From: an uncultured Bacteroidales bacterium
GTDB lineage: Bacteria; Bacteroidota; Bacteroidia; Bacteroidales; UBA932
DNA: 36,547 nucleotides
Reading direction: 5' to 3'
Assembly (NCBI GenBank): GCA_900316525.1
Contig: ONDF01000032.1
Coordinates: forward strand, 15,536-52,082
Made by a program: the position numbers and the translations under genes. This document shows positions 1-8,031 of this stretch, in pieces (the stretch's first letter is position 1; the number at the start of each line of letters is the position of its first letter). Below the pieces are notes generated by a model. It worked only from the letters and a program-made list of their open reading frames with translations, had not been told where the DNA came from and ran no database searches.

Positions 1-234
1 GAGGTGCAGCCCACTGACATGGACCTTTCCGGCTGGATGATGGACTACTGGACCAACTTCGCCAAGACCGGCGACCCGAACGGCCCCGGCCTGCCGGAGT
101 GGCCGCGCTTCGTGAACAGCGCCCCGCAGACGATGGTCCTCACGGGCGCCGGCTGCCACGCCGCCCCCGTCCCCTCCGAACCGGCCCTCAAGGTCCTGGA
201 CGAATACTTCGCCTGGCGCCGCAGCCAAGAGTAA
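1..234 (+). CDS. Type-B carboxylesterase, C-terminal fragment (5' end outside window)
   Basis: The frame is open from base 1 to a TAA at 232-234, so only the last 77 residues of a longer protein are present. The segment [14 protein letters not shown] followed by LPEWPRF is the typical C-terminal end of type-B carboxylesterases (the para-nitrobenzyl esterase/cholinesterase alpha/beta-hydrolase family), where the last helices follow the catalytic histidine. The serine, acid and histidine residues are outside the window, so activity cannot be judged. Such esterases are often secreted in Bacteroidota and occur in polysaccharide loci, so a role in deacylating the same glycan is possible but inferred. 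It runs towards the minus-strand operon and is separated from it by a strong hairpin. Family call is fairly sure; substrate unknown. Confidence 0.8.
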   Translation, partial: EVQPTDMDLSGWMMDYWTNFAKTGDPNGPGLPEWPRFVNSAPQTMVLTGAGCHAAPVPSEPALKVLDEYFAWRRSQE

Positions 235-241
235 GATTCTG

Positions 242-299
242 AGCGACTTACATGACGAGAGGTGCACCGCGCGGTGCACCTCTCTTGCGTTAAGTCGCT
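242..299. terminator. Nested inverted repeat between convergent genes, probable bidirectional terminator
   Basis: Outer arms AGCGACTTA (242-250) and TAAGTCGCT (291-299) are perfectly complementary. Inside them, GAGAGGTGCACC (257-268) and GGTGCACCTCTC (273-284) form a 12-bp stem around a GCGC loop. It sits between the stop of the esterase fragment (234) and the stop of the last minus-strand gene (309), where both transcripts should end. There is no clear T-run on either side, so classic intrinsic termination is not certain. Confidence 0.6.
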
Positions 300-308
300 G
301 TAGCCCAG

Positions 309-1781
309 CTACTTGCCCATATCCGCCTGGGCGAAGCTTTCGCTCGGGGACTTGAACATCCGGCGGGCGTCCCGGACGGTCATGCCCGTGGAGGCGCGTC
401 CCAGGTCGGGGATGTTGAAGGACTTGAAGGTGTTGTCGTAGAAGCGGGGGGACTTTTGCGGAAGGACGAAGGGCTTGGTGGCGCGGCCGGACTCGTCCAG
501 GTGGCTGAAGTAAGGCTTTCCGTACATGCCGTCGCCCCGCTTGCTCGCGAAGACGAACCAGCGGCCGTTGGAGGACCAGCTGTGGTAAGTGTCCGACTTG
601 TCGCCCTTCACCTCGTCCAGCGGCCGGACTTCCCCGGTCCGGAGGTCCACCAGGTTCAGGGTGGATTCCGTGTGGAAAAGCGGGAAGGTTCCGTAGTCGG
701 AGACGGTGAAAAGCAGCCAGCGGCCGTCCGGCGAGGCCTTGGGATGGCAGGCGGAGGCCTGGTGGGCCGGACCGTTCCAGACGGTGTCCACCTGCTCGCC
801 GATCCGGCCGGACGTCCCGTCGAAGGGCGCCCGCACCAGCGAATACCGGACTTCCGCGATCTGCTCCGGCAGCGAGAGCGTGTCCGCCACGCAGTAGTAC
901 ACGGACGAGCCGTCCGCCGAGAAGCACGGGAAGGTCTCCCAGGCATCGGCCCGCGCCACATGCGGGACATTGACCATCACGTTGTTGTCGAAGTCCGCGA
1001 CCGTCAGGTCCGAGGCGGTGTCATACACCTCCATCCGGTTCCCGGCCATCGTATGGAAGCCCGGGATGATGACGTTGGTGGAGAAGACGCCGAAGCGGCC
1101 GGAGGGATGGAGTTCCCCGTAGACCGTGCCGGAAAGCATGCCGGGCGCGTTCAGCGTCAGTTTCCGGAGGTTCCCCTCCTTGTTCAGGATCGCTCCCCCG
1201 CGGGGTCCGCGGATGTAGTACAGGGAATAGTCGCCGCGCTGCTGTCCATGGACATGGCAGTTCATGCAGGCGTTTTCCGTATGCTGGTGGTCGCAGATCG
1301 TGATTTCGTCGAAGGTCTCGAGGCAGCGTTCTTCGATGGACACCTCGTTCCACATCTGGTACGACGGCTCGATGAGACGGTAGGTCAGGTATCCGTCGAT
1401 GGGATCCTCGCTCACCTCGATGTTCCAGGCGTCGGTCACGGGCTCGCCGCGAACCGTGGCGGAAGCCTCCACGCGGATGGTCTTCCCGGCCGCATCGGCC
1501 AGGAACGTTTTCCATTTCCGGACGGGCCAGGTCACCTCGGCGCCCCGGATGGTCACGGAACGGCCGTCCACCGTGAAGGTGGTCTGCGCGTTCCGGACCT
1601 CCTTCATCGCATAGCGGTAGTTCAAGGGCGCGATGTTCGGCGGGATGGTCACCTCCTTGTAATCGGGATAGATGACCAGGGGGCCTTCGCTGCCGGCGAC
1701 GGCGTCGGCGAGGTCTTCCCCGCCGCAGCCGGGAAGCAGGAAACAGGCCAGGGCCGCAAATAGGAAAAACCGCTTACTCAT
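309..1781 (-). CDS. Lipoprotein with one haem-c motif (CxxCH) and a TolB/PD40-type beta-propeller
   Basis: 490 residues. The N-terminus is a lipoprotein signal peptide with lipobox LPGC (lipid Cys19). A region of about 140 residues precedes a single CMNCH motif (Cys172, Cys175, His176), which is a covalent haem-c attachment site. The remainder, about 220-460, carries propeller repeats such as SPDGRWLLFT and SSNGRWFVFASKR, as in TolB/PD40 proteins. Bacteroidota homologues are often labelled 'cytochrome c biosynthesis protein', a name with no biochemical basis that I know of. It is the last gene of the operon and overlaps the upstream membrane-protein gene by 8 bp, which suggests translational coupling. 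The function is unknown; a surface or periplasmic electron-transfer or sensing role is only a guess. Confidence 0.7.
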   Translation of the reverse strand: MSKRFFLFAALACFLLPGCGGEDLADAVAGSEGPLVIYPDYKEVTIPPNIAPLNYRYAMKEVRNAQTTFTVDGRSVTIRGAEVTWPVRKWKTFLADAAGKTIRVEASATVRGEPVTDAWNIEVSEDPIDGYLTYRLIEPSYQMWNEVSIEERCLETFDEITICDHQHTENACMNCHVHGQQRGDYSLYYIRGPRGGAILNKEGNLRKLTLNAPGMLSGTVYGELHPSGRFGVFSTNVIIPGFHTMAGNRMEVYDTASDLTVADFDNNVMVNVPHVARADAWETFPCFSADGSSVYYCVADTLSLPEQIAEVRYSLVRAPFDGTSGRIGEQVDTVWNGPAHQASACHPKASPDGRWLLFTVSDYGTFPLFHTESTLNLVDLRTGEVRPLDEVKGDKSDTYHSWSSNGRWFVFASKRGDGMYGKPYFSHLDESGRATKPFVLPQKSPRFYDNTFKSFNIPDLGRASTGMTVRDARRMFKSPSESFAQADMGK

Positions 1782-3177
1782 CTCGCATGGCTTTCAGATA
1801 GTAATACCAATAGGTGTTCCGGTACCGGTCGGGGTTCTGGAAGAACCGTTCCATCCGGTCCACGGCCCCCTTGTCCAGGCCGTAGGGCTGCAGATGCGCT
1901 TCGTCCAGCTCATCCCGGAGGCTGAGCGCGATGAGGACGGCCTCCGCATAGATGGAAGAAGCGGGCATCCCCTGCGGATAATCCGCCAGGAAGGACTCCA
2001 GATCCAGGGTCAGGAGGTCGAAGCACAGCAGGTACTCGCGGGCCAGGGTGTTGGAGGGGTCCGCCTCCAGGAGCTCATGGAGGACCTCCCGCGGGCGGGA
2101 GGAACGGTGGACGAAGTCCTCCCGGGCCAGCCGCGAACGGACGGACGTGAGTTGCGCCGTCGCCGTCCCGTCCTGCAGGCTTGCCAGCCATTTCCGCGCC
2201 CATTTTCCGTAGAACAGGGTCCGGCTCAGGAGATTCAGGTACTTCTGGGCCGATGCATACTCACCTGAGATAAGGCATGCCCGCGCCATGCGGCGCACAT
2301 ACCGCACGCCGTTATGCTTGGGAGATGCCTGGAGGGCGATGATGGCGCTCTGCTCGGCGATCGTCATGTCGCCCAGCTGGAACCAGACCTCCCCGGCCAG
2401 ACCGTCCGAGAAAGGAGACCGGTCCGGGGAAATCATGATGAACAGGCTTCTCACCCCGTTCTGCGAATGATTGAACAGGCCCGCTCCCAGCCGGCCTTTC
2501 ATGGCATTCGCCAGGTTGTAGCAGAAACTCGCCTCCGTCATGTACAGGTCCTTCTCCGAGAGCTTGAGGACCTTGTCCCAGTTCTCCCGGTCCACTTCCG
2601 TGTCCAGGCCGATCATGCGGTCATAGGAGACGATGGGCGTCCCCCACCACTTGCCGTAGTACTTGTTGGCAGGCGCGCCTAGCGCCCAGCAGCCGGCCGC
2701 CAGGAAAGCGACGGCTGCGAGGGCCTTGGCCCAGGCCGGGCGGAACTGCAGGGCGGCCAGGACCAGGGCCAGATATCCCAGCGCGACCAGCGTATAGCGG
2801 GTGATGTACAGATTCTCCGTCTCCCGCAGGAAAGACCAGGTAAAGAACAGGGCTGCCACGGCCAGGGAGGGCCATTGCCCCAGGAAACGCCGGAAAATCT
2901 TGTAGACGACCACCCCGATGGCGGTCAGGAGCAGGGCCACGACCAACGGCCCCACCAGGGGCAGGTGGAAGAACTGGTCCAGGAAATCGCAGACGAAGCG
3001 CGCCAGCCAGCCGACGCCCCCATAGGTCTGCCGGATGTAGTCCCAGTCATAGGGGAACAGCGTCATCTGCTCCCGGCGCATCAGGTGATACGGATACGCC
3101 AGTGCAAAGAACCCCAGTGCGCCGAGGAATGCCGCGCCGGCCGCCAGCGGGCCGATATGCCTTTTCAGGAAACTCAC
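1774..3177 (-). CDS. Polytopic membrane protein with TPR-like C-terminal half (DUF6057-like)
   Basis: 467 residues starting at GTG. The first 170 residues contain about five hydrophobic segments (roughly 8-28, 72-93, 103-118, 125-143 and 150-166), so the protein sits in the inner membrane. The rest is soluble and alpha-helical, with helical-repeat character (for example a stretch beginning GEVWFQLGDMTIAEQSAIIALQ). It resembles Bacteroidota proteins grouped as DUF6057, which I recall being next to CxxCH/propeller lipoproteins like the gene downstream; this is memory, not a search. The start overlaps the stop of the alpha/beta-hydrolase as GTGA (4 bp), and its 3' end overlaps the next gene by 8 bp, so the three genes are probably translated as a coupled unit. 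No catalytic motif was recognised. Confidence 0.65.
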   Translation of the reverse strand: MSFLKRHIGPLAAGAAFLGALGFFALAYPYHLMRREQMTLFPYDWDYIRQTYGGVGWLARFVCDFLDQFFHLPLVGPLVVALLLTAIGVVVYKIFRRFLGQWPSLAVAALFFTWSFLRETENLYITRYTLVALGYLALVLAALQFRPAWAKALAAVAFLAAGCWALGAPANKYYGKWWGTPIVSYDRMIGLDTEVDRENWDKVLKLSEKDLYMTEASFCYNLANAMKGRLGAGLFNHSQNGVRSLFIMISPDRSPFSDGLAGEVWFQLGDMTIAEQSAIIALQASPKHNGVRYVRRMARACLISGEYASAQKYLNLLSRTLFYGKWARKWLASLQDGTATAQLTSVRSRLAREDFVHRSSRPREVLHELLEADPSNTLAREYLLCFDLLTLDLESFLADYPQGMPASSIYAEAVLIALSLRDELDEAHLQPYGLDKGAVDRMERFFQNPDRYRNTYWYYYLKAMRDE

Positions 3178-4103
3178 TGCATGAGTTTTTCCGCCCGGAT
3201 GCGATTCAGGAAGGCGACCATCGCGGAGAGGGTCTCTTCCGTGTACATGTTCATGCCGTGGCCGCCGCCCTCCACCATGTGGAGTTCACTGTCCACGCGG
3301 GCGTCCTGCAGCAGGCCGTAGAAGTGCGGGGCCTGGCAGCTGGGGACCACGTTGTCCGCCGTGCCGTGGAAGATGCACACGGGCGGGTCGTCCGGGCCGA
3401 TGTAGGTCGTGGCGTTCAGGTATCTGAAGGCCTCTTCATTTCCCTTGAAGGGGAAGCCCATCACGGCCTCTTCGGGACCATGGTTCCAGGTGTCCTCCCG
3501 GGCGCCGCAGCTCATGTAGTTCAGGTCCACGGGACCGGACCAGTCGCAGGCCGCGTCGACCGCGCTGGAGAACTTCAGGTTGCCGCCCACGTTGCCTTCC
3601 AGCTGGGGCTGGTTGCTGGACGTGGCGGCGAGCGAAGCCAGGTGGCCGCCGGAGGAGAAGCCCGACACGGCGACGAAGGACGGGTCGAACTTGTACTTCG
3701 CGGCGTTGGCCTTGACGAAGCGGATCACGCCCTTGATGTCGTGGATCTGGGCCGGGAACTTGGCGTCCATCGAGGAACGGTGGTTCGGGCACACCACGGC
3801 GTAGCCCGCGTCCAGCAGGGCGTTCACGATGGTGCCGAGGTCCGCCATCCCCTTGGAATTGTTGGAGAACCAGGCGCTTCCGTAGATATGGACCACCACG
3901 GGATAGGCGTCTTTCTCCACCTTCGGGAGGTAGATGTCCAGCTTGTGGTAAACCTGGCCGTCACCGGCATAGTCCACGTCGGCGATCTTCTGGGAACAGC
4001 GGACGTCCACCTTGGGCATCTGGAAACCGCCGAAGCCCGCCGGCTGCGCGAACAGGCCGAGGGCGCCAAGGGCAAGGGTAAGGGACATAAGAAGTCTTTT
4101 CAT
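3174..4103 (-). CDS. Secreted alpha/beta-hydrolase, probable carbohydrate esterase
   Basis: 309 residues with a signal peptide ending near FAQ (residue 20). The alpha/beta-hydrolase pattern is complete: an oxyanion-hole segment HIYGSAW (72-78, in place of the usual HGGGW), a nucleophile elbow GFSSGG (Ser150), an acid in HGTADNVVP (Asp250) and a histidine in EGGGHGM (His282). This matches the BD-FAE/esterase-lipase group, which includes feruloyl and acetyl esterases of xylan loci. It follows the arabinanase-like GH43 gene after only 3 bases and shares a 4-bp overlap with the membrane-protein gene. Removal of acetyl or feruloyl groups from xylan fragments in the periplasm is the likely role. 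The exact ester is not determined by sequence, and a peptidase-like S9 hydrolase is less likely given the length. Confidence 0.75.
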   Translation of the reverse strand: MKRLLMSLTLALGALGLFAQPAGFGGFQMPKVDVRCSQKIADVDYAGDGQVYHKLDIYLPKVEKDAYPVVVHIYGSAWFSNNSKGMADLGTIVNALLDAGYAVVCPNHRSSMDAKFPAQIHDIKGVIRFVKANAAKYKFDPSFVAVSGFSSGGHLASLAATSSNQPQLEGNVGGNLKFSSAVDAACDWSGPVDLNYMSCGAREDTWNHGPEEAVMGFPFKGNEEAFRYLNATTYIGPDDPPVCIFHGTADNVVPSCQAPHFYGLLQDARVDSELHMVEGGGHGMNMYTEETLSAMVAFLNRIRAEKLMQ

Positions 4104-4106
4104 CGA

Positions 4107-5549
4107 TCAATGCTTTTTCAGATCCCACTTGCAATTATCGTTCCCGAAGTCGAATTTTGCAAGGCCGGGAGTGCTGTCAGCCACGGAAACGAGGCAGAGC
4201 GGCAGGTCGCAGCCGGGGATTTCCTTGGGCATGATGCGGTAGGTGCCGTCGATGAGCTGGTCGATGCGCCAGAGCTGGTTCGCCGCGCCGGTGAATTCCT
4301 CGACGGTGGTGAGGGTCGCGCCCTCGGCGGCCGCCAGGGCCCGGTTGGTGCCTTCGATCACGATCTTGACATACGGGCCGCCGAGGAAGCCGCCAGCCTC
4401 GGGAACGGCCTCGATCGTCCACTTCTGGTGCGGACGAGCCATGTAGTCGCTGATACGCACAGGGATGTCACCCGCCGGCCAGTCGGGAGCGACCTCCTCG
4501 AGCTTCTGGCCCTCGAGCTTGGTGACCGGCTGGTCCTGGCCGCGGCCGAAGCCGAACATCCGCATGCCGCCCTGGGCGCGGACGAAGTCCACAGTCAGCT
4601 CCAACGCGTAGCCGCGACGGCGGGACAGGATCTTGTAGTTGCCGTCCTGGAAGAGCTCGCCGGCCTCAGGCCAGCCGTTCTTCCACAGGATCGGACGGAT
4701 GGCGAGGACGCTGCGGCCGCTGCGGTCCAGGTCGCCCTCCCAGTGGAAGGACATCTTCTCCACGCCCGGCTCCTCGATGTAGCGGCCGAAGTGACCGGCG
4801 CCGAACTGGCGCTCATCGGCGGCGACGACCATCTTGCCGCCGCCACGCAGCATGTCGCGGCCCACATTGTCCAGGAACGGGCCCGTGGGCTTGCGGGAAC
4901 GGCCGCACACGATGTTGTACGTGGAGTTCACTCCGTCGCAGCAAGTGCCGTGGGTGCCCAGCAGGTAGTACCAGCCGTCATTGTAGATCATCACGGAAGC
5001 CTCGCAGTCGATCGCGACGTCCACGGCCTTGTTGCCGGGGAGACGGGCGCCCGTCTTGGGATCGAGCTCGACCATCCGGATGTTGCCGAAATAGGTGCCG
5101 TAGGTGCAGAACAGGCGGCCGTCGGGATCCATGAGGAGGCCGATGTCGATGGCGTCGCAGTCCTCGTCCATTTCCGAATGCGCCACCTCGATGGGCTCGG
5201 AGTAGGCGAAATCCGGAGAGTTCGGGTCCAGGGTCTTGTTCCACATCGTCAGGATGCGGCCGGCGTGACCGCCGCCGAGACCGCCGCCCGTAGCGCTGTA
5301 GCCCACGAGGTACCGGTCACCGATCTTGATGGCGTCCGGGGCCGCGCCGCCGCCGGGACGGACCGCGCCGCTTTCCCAGGTCCAGCCGTCGGCGGAGATC
5401 AGGCCGCCGCCACCGGTGCCGAAGGTGTAGTACTTGCCGTCGCACAGCTGGATCGTGGACGGGTCATGGATGTAGGGAGCGCCCACCTGGGCGGCTGCGG
5501 AGACACAGGCCAGGGCAAGAATGCCCGCGAGAAGGATATTCTTTTTCAT
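4107..5549 (-). CDS. GH43 arabinanase/arabinofuranosidase-like enzyme with ricin-type C-terminal domain
   Basis: 480 residues with a signal peptide ending near AAAQ (21). The five-bladed GH43 propeller spans about 25-310. The three catalytic positions are visible: base Asp29 (YIHDPS), pKa-modulating Asp135 (DAIDIG) and general acid Glu183 (CEAS). GTCCDGVNSTYNI and the later LWKNGWPE are features of the endo-1,5-alpha-L-arabinanase branch of GH43. GAGHFGR probably supplies the metal-site histidine. The last 110 residues contain two QxW motifs (QKW, QLW), as in ricin B-type beta-trefoil carbohydrate-binding domains. In this xylan context an arabinofuranosidase acting on arabinoxylan is as plausible as an arabinanase. 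It is 3 bases from each neighbour in the operon. Confidence 0.8.
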   Translation of the reverse strand: MKKNILLAGILALACVSAAAQVGAPYIHDPSTIQLCDGKYYTFGTGGGGLISADGWTWESGAVRPGGGAAPDAIKIGDRYLVGYSATGGGLGGGHAGRILTMWNKTLDPNSPDFAYSEPIEVAHSEMDEDCDAIDIGLLMDPDGRLFCTYGTYFGNIRMVELDPKTGARLPGNKAVDVAIDCEASVMIYNDGWYYLLGTHGTCCDGVNSTYNIVCGRSRKPTGPFLDNVGRDMLRGGGKMVVAADERQFGAGHFGRYIEEPGVEKMSFHWEGDLDRSGRSVLAIRPILWKNGWPEAGELFQDGNYKILSRRRGYALELTVDFVRAQGGMRMFGFGRGQDQPVTKLEGQKLEEVAPDWPAGDIPVRISDYMARPHQKWTIEAVPEAGGFLGGPYVKIVIEGTNRALAAAEGATLTTVEEFTGAANQLWRIDQLIDGTYRIMPKEIPGCDLPLCLVSVADSTPGLAKFDFGNDNCKWDLKKH

Positions 5550-5552
5550 GGC

Positions 5553-6335
5553 TTATTTCGTGCTGAGGGTGATGTTCTTGACAGGCTTGCCGGCTTCGTC
5601 GATGAAGCGCACGCAGAAGTCGCTCATGCCGGGGCCGTTGATGACGGCGCCCCAGATCACGTTGCGGCCTTTCTTGAGGGTGAGGCGCTCGGAGGCGACG
5701 TCGTCCGCCACCATCCGGCGGTCGCCGGACAGGATGACGGCCTCTTCGCCGTTAAGCCACCACATGGACGCGGAGTTGGAGCCGACGGACATGCGGACAT
5801 TCGGAATGTCCTCCGGGCAGTTCACCACGGTCACGGCCCAGAAAATCACGCCGTAGCGGTCCTCGGTGAGATTCGTCGCGAAGCGGAAGAGCTTCACGTT
5901 GTAGCGCTGACTGTCGAAGGCGTGCCACTGGAGTTTCTTGACCTTTTTCTCATAGACGACCGGGCCCTGCGGCATGCGGGGACGGCCGGCGGACATGTCC
6001 ACGGGCGGCTGGTACTCGACGGTCACCTTCACCGTGGAACCGTCCTTGGGGAGGACGTCACCGAGCTGTCCCTTGAAATACGGGACGGCGAAGGCTTCGC
6101 GGATGTAGCTGTCGACAAAGACGGTGTTGCTGCGGTTCGGCTTGCTGATGGGGTCCAGCAGCAGCCAACGGCCCAGGAAGCCGTCCTTGTCGGGCGTGGC
6201 GAAATCTCCGGTGGCGGGGACCATGTACTTCTCGAGGCTGGTCGAGGAGTCGGCGTAGACCGGTTCGTCGGCATTCTGCGCGTACAGGCACAGGGAACCG
6301 GCGAGGGCCGCCAAAGTCAAAAGAACTTTTTTCAT
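5553..6335 (-). CDS. Small secreted accessory protein resembling the non-catalytic domain of Bacteroidota xylan esterases
   Basis: 260 residues with a signal peptide ending near LYAQ (20). No catalytic serine elbow, GH motif or HExxH is present. The protein looks like a beta-rich domain; conserved-looking pieces are GRWLLLDPI, NTVFVDSYI, WHAFDSQ, RFATNLTEDRYGVIFW, NSASMWWLNGEE and KKGRNVIWGAVINGPG. I recall closely similar segments as a module joined to esterase domains in Prevotella and Bacteroides acetyl-xylan esterases, but could not check this. Here it is a separate gene inside the operon, 3 bases upstream of the arabinanase-like GH43. The segment with SMWWLNGEEAV also resembles ligand-binding beta-sandwich domains, so a carbohydrate-binding or esterase-partner role is the best inference. 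The function is unproven. Confidence 0.6.
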   Translation of the reverse strand: MKKVLLTLAALAGSLCLYAQNADEPVYADSSTSLEKYMVPATGDFATPDKDGFLGRWLLLDPISKPNRSNTVFVDSYIREAFAVPYFKGQLGDVLPKDGSTVKVTVEYQPPVDMSAGRPRMPQGPVVYEKKVKKLQWHAFDSQRYNVKLFRFATNLTEDRYGVIFWAVTVVNCPEDIPNVRMSVGSNSASMWWLNGEEAVILSGDRRMVADDVASERLTLKKGRNVIWGAVINGPGMSDFCVRFIDEAGKPVKNITLSTK

Positions 6336-6363
6336 GCGCTATAGTTTAAAGAGTTAAAAATCG

Positions 6364-8025
6364 TCATTTCACGGCATAGGGCCCCACGGTGGTCCCGGTG
6401 AAACCGCCCGCGACGGCCGTAGAGAGGTAAGACGCGTCGATCCCGGCGACAAGCGTGCGCATTTCCTTGCCGTCCACGGCATATCCGAATCGGAAAGTGA
6501 GTCCGTCGTCGGAGGCGATGCACAGGTCCACGGTGTTGAAGGAGGCCGGAAGGGCCTTGGTGGAGAGGGTCTCGCCGGCCCGCTCGAGGGCGATGGCCGG
6601 CGCGCCGTCTGCGAGGCACACTTTCAGGAAATACTGGTGCCGCTCGTCCTTGTACAGGAGCAGGCCGGCCGCCTCGTTCCCTTCCGGGGCGAAACGCATC
6701 CGCGTGGAAGCGGAGAAAGCGTGGTGCTGCAGGCGGCGCAGGACCAGGGCCGGCGTCTCGAAACCGGTGGCGCGGGCCGGGGAACAGGTCAGTTCCAGCG
6801 CGCCGCCTTTCAGGGCATAGAGCCCGTCCGCAGGACCTCGGAGCGTCATCCACGCCATGTCCAGCCTGTCACCGTCGAAAGAATCTTCCACGACAAAGTT
6901 GCCGAAGGTCGGATTCCCCTCCACCCGGGTGCCGGGACGGCGGACGATGACGGGAACCGTCTCGTCCTCTTTCAGGAAGAACGGAAATCCGTCTTCCGAC
7001 CAGCGGACGGGCAGCAGGAATGTCTCGCGGCCGAGGTTCTCGAAACCGCCCTTGACAGGCCTGCAGCCCAGGAAAACGCCCCACCACTCCCCTTCCGGGG
7101 TCTGCAGCAGGTCCGCGTGGCCGGTGCAGGTGACCGGCTCCGGACGGTCCGCCGCGAGGTGGCGCTGGGTGAGGATGGGATTCCGGTTCCAGGGCTTGTA
7201 TTCCCCCATCGGGGCATCGGCCCGGAAGACCACTTCCGAATGCTGGTCCGAGGTGCCGCCTTCCGCGCACATCAGGAAATACTTCCCGTCGATCTTGTAC
7301 AGGTGCGGTCCCTCGATCCAGACCGGCTTCGCAGCCGGGTCCACGCCCTTGTTCACGATGACTTTCCGCTCGCCGATCGTGCAGTCGTTCTCCACGTCGT
7401 ATTCCACGATGCGGATCGTGCGGTGCCCGTCATACTCGGGTTTTCCGCCCGGCGCCTCGTCGTTGTTCACGATGTAGGCCCGGCCGTCGTCGTCGAAGAA
7501 CAGGGACGGGTCGATGCCCTGCACCTGCGGCAGCAGGATCGGCTCCGACCAGGCGCCGAAGGGATCCTGCGTCTTCACGAGGAAGTTGCCCGTGCCCACA
7601 TTCGTGGTGATCATGTAGTACGTCCGGTTCGCCGGGTTGTACTTGATGTCCGGCGCGAAGATGCCGCCGCTCGTGTGCTGGCGGTCGAGGCCCGTCAGCT
7701 GCGACGGGCGGTCCAGGACGTGGCCGACCTGCTTCCAGTTCACCAGGTCGCGGCTGTGGAAGAGCGGGACGCCCGGGAAATAGCTGAAGGTGGACGTGAC
7801 CAGGAAATAGTCTCCCTCTCCGTTCGTGCAGAAGCTCGGATCGGAATACCAGCCCGGCAGGATGGGGTTGTACACCGCATCCTTCGCGGGCAGCGGATGC
7901 GCCTCATACACGGCGTCCCTGCCCTCGTACCGGAAACTCTCGAAAATGGCTACCCCGAGAGAAACGGCGGGCTTGCAGGACGCGAGGACAAGGCCCGCGG
8001 CCAGAGCTGGCAGGAGCTTGTTCAT
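6364..8025 (-). CDS. GH43 xylosidase/arabinofuranosidase lipoprotein (GH43_12-like)
   Basis: 553 residues from the ATG at 8025; a GTG two codons upstream (8031) is also possible, but the ATG gives a clean lipoprotein signal with lipobox LASC (Cys17). The GH43 propeller covers about 50-340, with base Asp62 (WYSDPS), pKa-modulating Asp172 (QGIDPS) and acid Glu238 (WIEGPH). The signature YDGHRTIRI suggests subfamily 12, whose characterised members include alpha-L-arabinofuranosidases on arabinoxylan; that assignment is from memory. Residues about 350-553 form the C-terminal concanavalin-like beta-sandwich common to beta-xylosidase-type GH43 enzymes (EAAGLLLYKDE, HQYFLKV). The lipid anchor points to an outer-membrane or periplasmic-face location. 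It starts within 10 bases of the previous gene's stop. Confidence 0.85.
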   Translation of the reverse strand: MNKLLPALAAGLVLASCKPAVSLGVAIFESFRYEGRDAVYEAHPLPAKDAVYNPILPGWYSDPSFCTNGEGDYFLVTSTFSYFPGVPLFHSRDLVNWKQVGHVLDRPSQLTGLDRQHTSGGIFAPDIKYNPANRTYYMITTNVGTGNFLVKTQDPFGAWSEPILLPQVQGIDPSLFFDDDGRAYIVNNDEAPGGKPEYDGHRTIRIVEYDVENDCTIGERKVIVNKGVDPAAKPVWIEGPHLYKIDGKYFLMCAEGGTSDQHSEVVFRADAPMGEYKPWNRNPILTQRHLAADRPEPVTCTGHADLLQTPEGEWWGVFLGCRPVKGGFENLGRETFLLPVRWSEDGFPFFLKEDETVPVIVRRPGTRVEGNPTFGNFVVEDSFDGDRLDMAWMTLRGPADGLYALKGGALELTCSPARATGFETPALVLRRLQHHAFSASTRMRFAPEGNEAAGLLLYKDERHQYFLKVCLADGAPAIALERAGETLSTKALPASFNTVDLCIASDDGLTFRFGYAVDGKEMRTLVAGIDASYLSTAVAGGFTGTTVGPYAVK

Positions 8026-8031
8026 CGCCAC

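Noticed and set aside
3102..6344. Plus-strand open frame of about 1080 codons
   Set aside because: It runs antisense across four different real genes (membrane protein, alpha/beta-hydrolase, GH43 and accessory protein), all of which have signal peptides or clear motifs.
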